A stretch of 27,113 nucleotides of DNA, taken from positions 1 through 27,113 of IMG/VR virus record IMGVR_UViG_3300025430_000094. The stretch is one strand, 5' to 3'. The translations under genes and the position numbers were made by a program. The notes under the pieces were generated by a model that was not told the DNA's origin, did not search any database, and was given only the letters and a program-made list of their open reading frames with translations. The stretch comes from a virus. Below, piece by piece: positions 1-8,158 of the stretch (within the stretch, counting starts at the first letter, position 1; the number at the start of each line of letters is the position of its first letter).

Positions 1-98
1 GTGTTTAACTGTTGCGTGAAATTGACAGCCGTTAGCGGTAACTCAGCAAGGATGGTGTTCGTTAAGAGATCGGCAAAGAGATAGCGGTAGTTAGCCAT
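1..98 (-). CDS. Partial phage minor tail protein (N-terminus only)
   Basis: An ATG at 98-96 opens a frame that stays open to the left edge, giving 32 residues beginning MANYRYLFADLLTNTILAEL. The pattern YRYLFADL..N.ILAELPLT is, from memory, like the N-terminus of minor tail (distal tail or hinge-type) proteins of actinobacterial siphophages. It starts 4 nt after the stop of the upstream 74-residue gene, so it looks cotranscribed. The ribosome site is weak. The function rests on recall of the N-terminal pattern and the gene is truncated by the window. Confidence 0.55.
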   Translation of the reverse strand, partial: MANYRYLFADLLTNTILAELPLTAVNFTQQLN

Positions 99-102
99 TG
101 GG

Positions 103-327
103 TTAGCCTACCAATGCGGCGATTTCCTCATCAGTCAAACCCAACTTTGCCAACTTAGAAACCGCGCTTGACTTAGCGGCTTGTGCATCGGCTTCAGCTT
201 TAGCCTTAGCATCCGCCTGCGCCTGTGCCGTTTGTGCCGCAGCCTCTTGAGCCGCAATCTCATCTGCCGTCTGTGGGCGAGTTGTCACTTCTCCTGTCGT
301 GCAATTTACTTCAATTACATCTGCCAT
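103..327 (-). CDS. Small Ala/Lys-rich tail-associated protein
   Basis: This 74-residue protein has an N-terminal segment IEVNCTTGEVTTRPQTADEI, an Ala/Gln/Lys-rich helical middle (about residues 24-55) and a C-terminal helix-turn-helix-like tail KLAKLGLTDEEIAALVG. Short proteins with this layout, a TTGE..RP.T..E head, an alanine-rich coiled coil and a LGLTEEE-type end, are common next to tail-fibre genes in phages. A fibre-associated role is inferred from position between the tip paralogues and the tail protein. No catalytic motif is visible. Confidence 0.7.
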   Translation of the reverse strand: MADVIEVNCTTGEVTTRPQTADEIAAQEAAAQTAQAQADAKAKAEADAQAAKSSAVSKLAKLGLTDEEIAALVG

Positions 328-337
328 TTATATCTCC

Positions 338-865
338 CTATGAGTTTTCGATGCCGTATAAATAAAAATTGCTGTACTGAACAAAGTTGCCAGAGTTAGG
401 CGTTAAGACGATTGAGGTGATTCCACTTGCGCCTCTGTAAAGATGAGCATTTGCTTGAATCTCAGCATGAGCCGCTGTCGTGTCACTTGTTTCAATCACA
501 TCAATTCCAAAGAACGGCTTGCTGCCCGTTGAGTTGTAGTTCGGTATGTAGATTTCCCACGCTCCGAAAGTTGAAGCCGTAGCACTTGCGCCGTCCATGT
601 TCACTATCAAGTCAGAGGTAGCACTTGAGGCTCTAGTGGATGAAGCCGCTGACGAATTGCCGAGCAGGTTTGTATAGGAATAGTTGGTCGCCGAATCTCC
701 GTTAATCGCAATTTTTACCGCGACTGGATACGCCGCGTTATCCCCCCTCGCACTTACAACCAACTTCAAGTCGTTATACGAGGTGGGAATCGAGGAGAAA
801 GTTACGCTGGCGGTTGTACCGCCAAGGGTCTGAGATGAGATGAGGGTCATTGTTGCGTTAGCCAT
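338..865 (-). CDS. Fibre-tip / receptor-binding-like structural protein (paralogue C)
   Basis: This 175-residue, Ser/Thr-rich, beta-strand-rich protein has no signal peptide or enzymatic motif. It begins with the pattern shared by the two genes upstream: a short head, ..QTLGGTTASVTFSSIPTSY.DLKLV.., then N.DS..NYSY, and ends in an aromatic strand YLYGIEN. This layout fits a jelly-roll-like phage fibre tip domain. The start ATG at 865 is preceded by TTTAGGAAA, a good ribosome site. It is the third of three tandem paralogues, probably receptor-binding or decoration proteins. The fold is inferred from pattern only. Confidence 0.65.
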   Translation of the reverse strand: MANATMTLISSQTLGGTTASVTFSSIPTSYNDLKLVVSARGDNAAYPVAVKIAINGDSATNYSYTNLLGNSSAASSTRASSATSDLIVNMDGASATASTFGAWEIYIPNYNSTGSKPFFGIDVIETSDTTAAHAEIQANAHLYRGASGITSIVLTPNSGNFVQYSNFYLYGIENS

Positions 866-869
866 TTTC

Positions 870-1367
870 CTAAATCCCCCAAAGCGTTGCGATTGTGCCA
901 GTTGAAAGATTTACTCCACCATTACCAAAAATCTTGATAGAAGTAATTGCTGCGGTTGATCGCCATAACCCAATCGCCAATTCGACTGCCCCCGCGCCGT
1001 TGGTATCGGTAGAAGCGGTAATTAAACAAGTTTTGTTGGTTGAACCTGCATAAGAAAAAATATCCACCGTGTCTAATATCGGAACCGTTGTTGAAGACAC
1101 ACCTTGACTTTGAAGTAAAATGTTTGATGCCGATGGGCCATTATTGGTTGAGTTAACGGAGGACCCGATTCCCGATAAAAATGTACCCGAGTAATTGGTG
1201 CCCGTATCGGCGTTGTATTGAATTGCTAAATCCGCCGCACTTGCCGTTGTCCCTGTCAGCACCAACCTCAAATCCGTATAGGTGCCGGGGATTGATGAGA
1301 AGGTGATAGAGGCGGCAGCAGAGCCAAGGGTTTGAGTGGCGATTGGAGTATAGGTAGCGGTAGCCAT
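870..1367 (-). CDS. Fibre-tip / receptor-binding-like structural protein (paralogue B)
   Basis: This 165-residue protein is a paralogue of the flanking genes. It shares TQTLGSAAASITFSSIPGTY.DLRLVL near the N-terminus, YNADTGTNYS in the middle, an AIGLWRSTAAITSI motif, and a short C-terminal strand ATLWGI. Its ATG overlaps the stop of the upstream gene by one base (TAATG), which suggests translational coupling. The product is a virion protein by context; host-receptor contact is inferred. Confidence 0.65.
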   Translation of the reverse strand: MATATYTPIATQTLGSAAASITFSSIPGTYTDLRLVLTGTTASAADLAIQYNADTGTNYSGTFLSGIGSSVNSTNNGPSASNILLQSQGVSSTTVPILDTVDIFSYAGSTNKTCLITASTDTNGAGAVELAIGLWRSTAAITSIKIFGNGGVNLSTGTIATLWGI

Positions 1368-1906
1368 TAGTTAACTCCGTAAAGTGAGATAGTGCCTGTG
1401 AAGGTTCCAGCAGAAACCGCAAAAGTTAGAGAGTTAATTGCGGCAGTTGATAGCCAAAGACCAGAATTAAGTTGAACATTTCCTGTTGAGGTATTTTGAT
1501 TTGCACCCATTAACGATTTAACAGTTTTGTTTTTGTTGGTATTGGCATAGTCAATAACATCCATAATTCCTACGGTTGGGTAGGTAATTACTGCTCCATT
1601 AGCAAATTGGAGCACATAACCAAAAACTCCCGAAGCGAAACCACCAGCAACCGTTGAGCCTCCATCCCCATAAAGCCTATGAGATACATAATTTGCCGAT
1701 GAGGAATCACCATTAAATTGAGTCTGAAAATTTGCTCCTGCACTTGTGCACACCAAGTTAAACCGCACCTGTAAGGATTTGTAGGTGGAAGGGATACTAG
1801 AGAAGGTGACGGTGGAAACGGCAGAGGGAGATAGTTGCTGGATTTGGTAGAACGATGCGGCTCTAGCCTGCTGGTTAGATGAGGCGATTACTCCAGCGAT
1901 AGGCAT
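1367..1906 (-). CDS. Fibre-tip / receptor-binding-like structural protein (paralogue A)
   Basis: This protein has 179 residues from the ATG at 1906, which overlaps the fibre-gene stop by one base (TAATG) and has GGGGAT upstream. A longer start at 1933 has no ribosome site and would overlap the fibre gene. Shared paralogue features are SAVSTVTFSSIPSTYKSLQV, the FNGDSSSANYVSHRLYGDGG block, SGLWLSTAAINSLTF and a terminal ISLYGVN. It follows directly on the collagen-like fibre gene, so it may cap that fibre or assemble on it. No known domain is identifiable with certainty. Confidence 0.65.
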   Translation of the reverse strand: MPIAGVIASSNQQARAASFYQIQQLSPSAVSTVTFSSIPSTYKSLQVRFNLVCTSAGANFQTQFNGDSSSANYVSHRLYGDGGSTVAGGFASGVFGYVLQFANGAVITYPTVGIMDVIDYANTNKNKTVKSLMGANQNTSTGNVQLNSGLWLSTAAINSLTFAVSAGTFTGTISLYGVN

Positions 1907-3471
1907 TAGACTATATCCCCAGTAATCAACCAAGTATCGGTAGCAAGTTTTAATGCGGTAGCCACAGAGTTAACAGTTCGTAGTTTGGGGCTGGCGGAAG
2001 TGGAGGCTGTAGATATTATGGTAGTTGTTGCAGGAGTCACAGCACTTATAGTTACTTGTCCAGCACCAGTAACCCAAGCAAAATTAAGTTGAGTACCAAC
2101 TGTGTACGAAACAGTGGCATTAGTGGGAATTGTCACAGAAATTGCAGATGCGTTATTAAAAGTTTGAAGTGTAGTAGAGTCTCCAAGTACAGGGGTGTAA
2201 GAGGTTCCTACTTGAGCATTTATAGATGAAAATGCCGTAGCGCTTCCAACTATCCCTTGAACACCTTGTGTACCAATAGTACCTTGCGTTCCTGTTAAAC
2301 CTTGAAGGCCAGTTGCTCCTTGAGTTCCAGTAGTTCCAGTTGCTCCTTGGCTACCAGTTGCTCCCTGAGTTCCAGTTGCTCCTTGAGTTCCAGTTGCTCC
2401 TTGAGCACCTGTAGTACCAGTTGTACCTTGTGCTCCAGTTGCTCCTTGTGCTCCAGTTGCTCCTTGCGTGCCAGTGGTTCCTTGCGTTCCTGTTAAACCT
2501 TGAAGGCCAGTTGTTCCTTGAGTACCTTGAATACCAGTTAAACCTTGAATACCCGTGACGCCTTGTGGGCCCGTTGCTCCTTGAGCACCAGTCGTACCTT
2601 GCGTTCCCGTAAGACCTTGGGCTCCAGTTAAGCCTTGCGTTCCTGTTAAACCTTGGGTACCTGTTGTGCCTTGCGTTCCATTAGTTCCTTGAAGGCCAGA
2701 GGTTCCTTGAATACCAACGGCACCGTCTAGGTTTACTGACCAAGAAGAGAAAGTACCAGTTCCAACACTTCGGTCATTAGTAAATGTAATAGAACCAGTA
2801 CCCGGTGTGTAAGCAGTTACTGTTCCGTAGACAATGTGAGAGCCGTCGGCCGCAACAACAATGTTTTGGCCAACAGAGTAGTTGAGGTTGGTACCGATAG
2901 TGATAGTTGTCGAGCCACCAGTTGTAAGAGCAAATGACGTTGTAGAAGTAGTTGCATACTTATCGCTGGCGGTACCTTGAACGCCTTGAGAGCCAAGTGT
3001 CCCCTGCAACCCTTGCGTTCCCTGCGCGCCGGTTAACCCCTGTGTGCCTGTTACACCCTGAGTTCCTGTTGTTCCCTGTGACCCAGTAAGGCCTTGATTA
3101 CCAAAGGTGCCTTGGATTCCTGTAAGTCCTTGGGCTCCAGTTAAGCCTTGAGTACCGGTAGCACCCTGTAATCCAAGAGTGCCTTGTGTTCCTTGAGTGC
3201 CCGTTGTTCCTTGAGGACCAAGAAGTCCTTGAGTGCCTGTAGTACCTTGAGCACCAACTGTGCCTTGGACTCCAGTTACCCCTTGTGGGCCAATAGGTCC
3301 TTGAGCACCCTGTAATCCAAGAGTGCCTTGTGTTCCTTGAGTGCCCGTTGTTCCTTGAGGACCATAAGTAGTTGTCGTGGCAATCCAAGCAACCCCTGTC
3401 CATTGCCATGTGCGCGTACCATAGGTATACGACTGGCCGGGGGTAGGAGACGTTGGAAACTGTATAGCCAT
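1906..3471 (-). CDS. Collagen-like tail fibre protein
   Basis: This 521-residue protein has four parts. Residues 1-36 are a head with IQFPTSPTPGQ.YTYGTRTWQWTGVAW, a motif often found at the N-terminus of phage fibres. A Gly-X-Y collagen-like tract follows (about 37-165, mostly GTQG/GLQG/GAQG triplets). Then comes a globular insert of about 80 residues (DKYATTST... to ...SWSVNLDG), and a second Gly-X-Y tract (about 250-405). The C-terminal domain of about 110 residues is beta-rich and may drive trimerisation. The chain should form a triple-helical stalk on the virion. Y positions are rich in Gln and Thr instead of hydroxyproline-type Pro, as in other phage collagens. Receptor binding is probably done by the C-terminus or by the three genes downstream. 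Confidence 0.85.
   Translation of the reverse strand: MAIQFPTSPTPGQSYTYGTRTWQWTGVAWIATTTTYGPQGTTGTQGTQGTLGLQGAQGPIGPQGVTGVQGTVGAQGTTGTQGLLGPQGTTGTQGTQGTLGLQGATGTQGLTGAQGLTGIQGTFGNQGLTGSQGTTGTQGVTGTQGLTGAQGTQGLQGTLGSQGVQGTASDKYATTSTTSFALTTGGSTTITIGTNLNYSVGQNIVVAADGSHIVYGTVTAYTPGTGSITFTNDRSVGTGTFSSWSVNLDGAVGIQGTSGLQGTNGTQGTTGTQGLTGTQGLTGAQGLTGTQGTTGAQGATGPQGVTGIQGLTGIQGTQGTTGLQGLTGTQGTTGTQGATGAQGATGAQGTTGTTGAQGATGTQGATGTQGATGSQGATGTTGTQGATGLQGLTGTQGTIGTQGVQGIVGSATAFSSINAQVGTSYTPVLGDSTTLQTFNNASAISVTIPTNATVSYTVGTQLNFAWVTGAGQVTISAVTPATTTIISTASTSASPKLRTVNSVATALKLATDTWLITGDIV
3160..3220. repeat. 61-nt exact direct repeat, copy 1, inside collagen-like gene
   Basis: This segment recurs without mismatch at 3304-3364. 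The offset is 144 nt, a multiple of nine, so recombination between copies would remove or add 16 whole Gly-X-Y triplets without breaking frame. Confidence 0.85.
3304..3364. repeat. 61-nt exact direct repeat, copy 2, inside collagen-like gene
   Basis: Identical to 3160-3220. A shorter pair, about 33 nt, lies at about 2282-2315 and 2480-2513 in the same gene at a 198-nt offset, also a multiple of nine. Confidence 0.85.
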
Positions 3472-3475
3472 TTAG

Positions 3476-6400
3476 TTACCAGACTAAGGCTCTAGTGAAC
3501 TGCGTTCCTGTATCTTGAAGGACGTATAAGAACTTGTTTCCTGTTGCAGTGTTAATAAGGGCCATTTTATTTCCAGCAGTTGCTCCAGCAGAAAGCATGG
3601 TAGTAGTAGCGGCTCCATTTATTTGTTGTGCATTTAAGTCATAACGAAAAACACGAACAACAGCACCGGATGCAGTACGGGTTAAGTAAATAGTGTCCGC
3701 GCCATCGTAGGCGTAAGCAGAACCTAACTGCCAAAGTTCTGATTGAGAACGGGTCATTGGCGCAAGAATCCACTTACCAGAAGGTATGTCGTAAATGTCA
3801 ATAGCGCCGTTAGTAGCGCCACCACGCGGAGAATAAAAATACCTAGCGGTCTTGGCAGTATCGGTAGAGCCCCAGTTCCATAGCATTTCAATTCCAGTTA
3901 CACGAGCAGGAGCACCAATAATGCAATACGCCGACGTTGTTGCTACAGGAGTAGAGGCTGCCGCTGTACCAAGAGTAATAGTGTTAACGGTGTTGCTGGT
4001 TATCGTGTTCTCATACCCTACGTCAACGGTTCCTGCCGTAAAGCGCAGGCGCTTACCGGCATAAATGTTTACAGGCCAGTTGTGGGCAGTATCAGTAAAT
4101 ACTGTAGTAGATGTGCCAGTTGTTACAAGCCCCCATGAGTCAGCAATTTCGTACTTAGTTGTTGTGTCTGGCGTAAACGATTGGGTAGCAAAAGTAAGGG
4201 ATGTGGCGTCGTTGGCTGTAATAGCAATACGTGTAGAAGAAACTGCATAACCAGTTCCTGCTTCAATCTTAAAGTAATGACCAACCCATTGTCCGGGAGT
4301 CCATGACTTTGTTGAATCTACAAGCGTAGTTGTAGAGCCGCTTGTTGCCCACCCGTTGTACTGCTTTCCAGCAGTTTTAAGCATGTCATCCGTACCAAAC
4401 AATTTGGCATCGTGAAGAACATACTTAGAAGTTCCGTTAACGGCCGCGGTAATTGTAGAAGCAAGGGTTAGCGTCGTTGCCGTATTAGCCGTAATCCAAG
4501 AAACCTGAGTTGTTGGGTTAATACCAGAGACAAAGATTGCTACCAAACGACCGACATGCTCATTAGTAGTCCAGTTTTTAGAAGCATCTACAAGCGTAGT
4601 TGTTCCTTGAGAAGATGTGGCTGTTGGGCTTGCGGTAGAAGAGGGCGCTGAGATGCTAAAAGTGCTAACAGCAGAAGGCCCAATAACAGTAAAGGCCGCG
4701 TTAAAGGTTGTATCTGTTGCACAACCGGCAATAGTTACAGAGTCACCAGACTTAAAGAAATGGTTAGATGCGGTGACTACGTTTGCAGTTGGGCCAATAG
4801 CAGTAATTGAAATAGTGCAAGCAGTACCAGTTCCACCAGTTGTTGCGGATGTTGTTACGGTGTAGCCGGTAGTTGTTCCAGAGTTAATAAGAGTTACTGA
4901 GTTAACTGCTCCGGCAGAAGTAACGCTGGTAACAATTACTTGAGCACCAGCACCACCAGTAGATAGAGTAAGTATGTCGCCAATTACATAGCCTGAGCCT
5001 GCGGCTACGGGAGTAGGGTTAACTGAAACTACTCCTGATGCAATTCTTGTAATAGATGTAACGCCAATAGGGGCCCAGCCGTTAAGGGTGGCAGAGATGT
5101 TAGTTGCGACTCCTTGGTCAAAAATTTCAGCAGGCGCCCAGTTATCTGTAACTGCGTCGTACTGAAACATTCCAGAGTTATTGCCCGGAATAAACCAAAC
5201 TTTATCAAGGTTAGGCAAGACAGAGTAAGTAGCGTTAGTGGACGGGGTAGTTGTCCATGCGGGAGTTACTGTAAAAGTAGTTGCAGAGTGAGCAACAATA
5301 CGGCGCTTTTGTCCAATAGCGGCAGGTGTTGTGGAGTCACCAGTAATTTGGATAGTGTGGTTTGCATACCTGTCATTAGTTAGGGCAAGGCCAGCATCCG
5401 TAAGAGTTTTTGCTGTAGTAGTGATGGCTCCTACTTTGGAGACCAAAGGTGATGCCAATACGTTACCTGTACGTTCAAGAACTTGGTCACCAGCAAGAGC
5501 AGCCAAAAGGTAGGTTTGTGGCGTTGTTTTCTGTGCCCATTGGTCGTTAGCAATGTCGTAGTAATAAAAGTTAAAGAATGGAGTAGCGGCCGCAGAAGTG
5601 ACCATGTATAGGCCACCTGTTCTAGTAGTCCAAAATGTAGATGTATCGGGAGTAATAGAGAAAGGTGCGCTTAAAGTTACTGTCTGGGAAGAGATTGTGT
5701 AATGAGTCTGAGAACCAGCAGTTGTTACTGGAAGTGCGTAAGGCGCTGTTGCTGTAAATACCTGTTGGCCCCAAGGGTCATGGGGTTGAAGGTTGTAATC
5801 AGAAATGTAAAGAGTTGTCGTATCGTTATAGATAACACGACGGTATTGAGTGGCATCTGTGCCAAACGTAATGCCAACGGTGTAACCAGCCCATTGGTTA
5901 TAACGCCACTTTTTAGTAGAATCAACAAGAGTAGAGGTCGTTGTTCCGGTAATAACTCCAGAGTCTGCAATCGTGTCTGTTACTGTTCCAATAGTAAACG
6001 ATTGGCCTTGCCCAGTTCCGTACTCAAAACTCAAAGTTTCACCTTGAAGGTTTTGCAAACGCAGGCCGCCAATAGTCAATGAAGTGACTGTAGCAGTTCC
6101 TCCAGATGTATAAGTAGAACCAGCGGTAACAGTAGTTGCAATCGTAAATTGGGAACCTGTTGCGGCCGTAACGTACCCAACTAGGTTAAAAGAACCCACG
6201 CTAGAGGTTGTTCCTGTTACAGCAACGTACTGTCCAACAGAGAATGTATTTGTAGCAGTGTACGTGGCGCTAGTAGTTCCGCTTGCTGTTGCCGCTGTAA
6301 CTGTTGCTGTTACTGCGGCCGGTACTGCTAGAACACGGCCATGAGTTCCACGGCGTTGGGTGTGTGTAATTCCAACGATAGTTGAAGCCGCGGCGGGGCT

Positions 6401-6592
6401 GTTGGCAAGTTGCTGCCACGTGTCTTTGTAGGTGTCATAGCGATAAAGAGTTGTGGAGTTGTAATAGTAAATGTACCTATCCATACCAGACTCAGTAGTA
6501 GAAACAGCAGAAAGCGCAGAAGAGGCTACAGGGGCTTGGTTAAGAAGTTCCCAAAAAGGAAGGTCAAGTTGGTTTGATAACGTATTAGCCAT
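3476..6592 (-). CDS. Large repeat-rich virion protein with kelch-like segments
   Basis: This 1038-residue protein is the largest here. Kelch-like strands occur several times (LYRYDTYKDTWQQLANSP near residue 50, FYYYDIANDQWAQKT, MFQYDAVTDNWAPAEI, IDIYDIPSGKWILAPM, VFRYDLNAQQI near the C-terminus), consistent with one or more beta-propeller units. Between them are about five copies of a 45-50 residue module of pattern TLVD...W....W.G..V.I..G....I..N..TTLTL. There are also one or two copies of a T.TN.FS.GQ.V.VTG module that recurs in the 543-residue protein at 21717-23348. One GSGYVIGDILTLSTGG unit resembles common phage-fibre repeats. A virion adhesin or tail-spike role is inferred from repeats and neighbours. 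The gene abuts its upstream neighbour with no gap. Confidence 0.75.
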   Translation of the reverse strand: MANTLSNQLDLPFWELLNQAPVASSALSAVSTTESGMDRYIYYYNSTTLYRYDTYKDTWQQLANSPAAASTIVGITHTQRRGTHGRVLAVPAAVTATVTAATASGTTSATYTATNTFSVGQYVAVTGTTSSVGSFNLVGYVTAATGSQFTIATTVTAGSTYTSGGTATVTSLTIGGLRLQNLQGETLSFEYGTGQGQSFTIGTVTDTIADSGVITGTTTSTLVDSTKKWRYNQWAGYTVGITFGTDATQYRRVIYNDTTTLYISDYNLQPHDPWGQQVFTATAPYALPVTTAGSQTHYTISSQTVTLSAPFSITPDTSTFWTTRTGGLYMVTSAAATPFFNFYYYDIANDQWAQKTTPQTYLLAALAGDQVLERTGNVLASPLVSKVGAITTTAKTLTDAGLALTNDRYANHTIQITGDSTTPAAIGQKRRIVAHSATTFTVTPAWTTTPSTNATYSVLPNLDKVWFIPGNNSGMFQYDAVTDNWAPAEIFDQGVATNISATLNGWAPIGVTSITRIASGVVSVNPTPVAAGSGYVIGDILTLSTGGAGAQVIVTSVTSAGAVNSVTLINSGTTTGYTVTTSATTGGTGTACTISITAIGPTANVVTASNHFFKSGDSVTIAGCATDTTFNAAFTVIGPSAVSTFSISAPSSTASPTATSSQGTTTLVDASKNWTTNEHVGRLVAIFVSGINPTTQVSWITANTATTLTLASTITAAVNGTSKYVLHDAKLFGTDDMLKTAGKQYNGWATSGSTTTLVDSTKSWTPGQWVGHYFKIEAGTGYAVSSTRIAITANDATSLTFATQSFTPDTTTKYEIADSWGLVTTGTSTTVFTDTAHNWPVNIYAGKRLRFTAGTVDVGYENTITSNTVNTITLGTAAASTPVATTSAYCIIGAPARVTGIEMLWNWGSTDTAKTARYFYSPRGGATNGAIDIYDIPSGKWILAPMTRSQSELWQLGSAYAYDGADTIYLTRTASGAVVRVFRYDLNAQQINGAATTTMLSAGATAGNKMALINTATGNKFLYVLQDTGTQFTRALVW

Positions 6593-6946
6593 TTAACTTA
6601 TCTTTCCTCTTATTGCTTGGTTATACCCAGCACGGCTTATGTCGTGGATTTGAGCAAAAGCGTTGACGCCACCCAACTGTGCTTGGTTTGTCATTGTTGA
6701 GACGGTAGATACTGTGGTGACGGTAGATACCGTGGTGACGTTGGACAAGGTTGGAAGTGTTGTAATCGCGTTAACGTCTACGTTAAGGCGGTTTGAACCA
6801 CCGCCCGTTACAACTCCAAGAGGCTTCAGTAATTGAGCAATGCGCTGTAAAGTCTGTAAAAGCGGAGTTTGCGCGTTAGTGGCAGCCGTGTTAGTAGCAA
6901 TAGACGTGTCTAGTGCTAGGTTACCGAACTGGTTTACTAAAGGCAT
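6593..6946 (-). CDS. Small virion-associated protein of unknown function
   Basis: This 117-residue protein sits between a collagen-like fibre gene and the kelch-like protein, and abuts both. The N-terminal half is helical (TPLLQTLQRIAQLLKPLG, about residues 27-45). Residues 60-90 carry a short repetitive VTTVSTVTTVSTVS strand region, and the C-terminus is SRAGYNQAIRGKIS. No enzyme motif is present. It may link or chaperone the fibre proteins, which is an inference from position alone. Confidence 0.6.
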   Translation of the reverse strand: MPLVNQFGNLALDTSIATNTAATNAQTPLLQTLQRIAQLLKPLGVVTGGGSNRLNVDVNAITTLPTLSNVTTVSTVTTVSTVSTMTNQAQLGGVNAFAQIHDISRAGYNQAIRGKIS

Positions 6947-8158
6947 TTATGTACCGTCCGCAATCCATAGTGTGTAGTTTCCGGAACCTAGAGAAGTTTC
7001 CTGCCACCACACGTATGGCGTTCCGCCGGCCACGGTAGGAGCAGAGACCTGCACGTAGGTTGCTATACCTAATTGTGCCGTGCCCTGTAAACCCTGTAAG
7101 CCTAAAGTGCCTTGAATACCTTGGGCACCGGCACCAGTATTTCCCTGCGTACCTGTTAAACCCTGCGTTCCAGTAGTTCCTTGAGTGCCTTGTACACCAG
7201 CACCAGTAACGCCTTGAATACCTGTTAAACCCTGTGTGCCGGTTAGGCCTTGAGCCCCTGTTAAACCTTGTATTCCTTGTGTCCCTGCTCCGGTTAATCC
7301 TTGTAAACCAGTATTTCCCTGAACGCCTTGAGAACCTTGAACTACTCCAACATTTGTCCACGCACCAGCAAGCCAAACATAAAGATAAGGGTCAATGATG
7401 TATCCATCACCATTGTTACCTGTTGGGTGTGCAAGTTGTAATGCGGCCAAAGTTGCGTATGAGCCAAGGATAGTTACGCTAGTTCCAGCAGTTCCTTGAA
7501 CTCCAAAAAATCCTTGAACACCTGTAGCCCCTTGAATGCCGGCGCCAGTTGTACCCTGTATACCAAAAGTTCCTTGAGTACCCATAGTGCCTTGTATACC
7601 TTGCACGCCAAGTTGGCCTTGCAAGCCAAGAAGACCTTGAGTACCAGTGGCTCCTTGGGTCCCAGTTATGCCTTGTGTGCCAATAACTCCTTGAAGGCCA
7701 ATAGGGCCTTGGGTTCCAAGTAGTCCTTGAATACCAAATAGACCTTGTACACCTGTGGTTCCTTGTATGCCTTGGGGGCCAAGGCCTCCCTGTATACCAA
7801 AAGGTCCCTGTACACCTGTTACCCCTTGAGCACCAACATAGCCAGAGGCGTCTGTCTCTACCCACCAATAGTTAGCACCATCAAATACCCATGTGTACTC
7901 AACACCAGAACCAGAATCTACCCAACGGTCTCCGAGCAAAGGTGCCGTTGGAGGTGTTGAGGAAAAAGTTATAGCCGCATTTGGTCCTTGTACACCTTGG
8001 TTACCTTGAATACCTTGGGAGCCAATAATTCCACTTGTACCTTGAAGGCCCCTAGCGCCACCGGTTCCGGGCGCAACAATGATAGGGCCAATGACATTTG
8101 GAATGACTGTAATGGCTTGGACAACACCATCATCATCGTAGTCCCAAGGATTAGACAA
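6947..8158 (-). CDS. Collagen-like virion protein
   Basis: This 403-residue protein starts at TTG 8158 with CAGGTAACGA just upstream; no other in-frame start exists in the first part, and it overlaps the adaptor gene by 8 nt. After an acidic head (NPWDYDDDGVVQAI) it alternates Gly-X-Y tracts with two aromatic globular inserts: GDRWVDSGSGVEYTWVFDG at about 75-110 and YATLAALQLAHPTGNNGDGY through VWLAGAWTNVG at about 230-275. The C-terminus (VSAPTVAGGTPYVWWQETSL) is a beta-rich cap with several Trp. The inserts resemble small modules that interrupt phage collagen stalks. It is probably a fibre or head decoration, the first adhesion-cassette gene after the adaptor. Confidence 0.82.
   Translation of the reverse strand: MSNPWDYDDDGVVQAITVIPNVIGPIIVAPGTGGARGLQGTSGIIGSQGIQGNQGVQGPNAAITFSSTPPTAPLLGDRWVDSGSGVEYTWVFDGANYWWVETDASGYVGAQGVTGVQGPFGIQGGLGPQGIQGTTGVQGLFGIQGLLGTQGPIGLQGVIGTQGITGTQGATGTQGLLGLQGQLGVQGIQGTMGTQGTFGIQGTTGAGIQGATGVQGFFGVQGTAGTSVTILGSYATLAALQLAHPTGNNGDGYIIDPYLYVWLAGAWTNVGVVQGSQGVQGNTGLQGLTGAGTQGIQGLTGAQGLTGTQGLTGIQGVTGAGVQGTQGTTGTQGLTGTQGNTGAGAQGIQGTLGLQGLQGTAQLGIATYVQVSAPTVAGGTPYVWWQETSLGSGNYTLWIADGT

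Noticed and set aside
1367-1933. Longer start at 1933 for paralogue A
   Set aside because: It has no ribosome site and would overlap the fibre gene by 28 nt; the 1906 ATG is coupled to the stop and has GGGGAT upstream.
2302-2496. Plus-strand Ser/Cys-rich frames over the collagen-like genes (also 7496-7723 and 7745-7960)
   Set aside because: They are antisense shadows of the repetitive Gly-X-Y codons, with low-complexity Ser/Leu/Cys content and no ribosome site.
3160-3364. Collagen-gene repeats considered as a CRISPR-like or satellite array
   Set aside because: The copies lie in frame within one coding region and translate to Gly-X-Y triplets; there is no regular spacer pattern.
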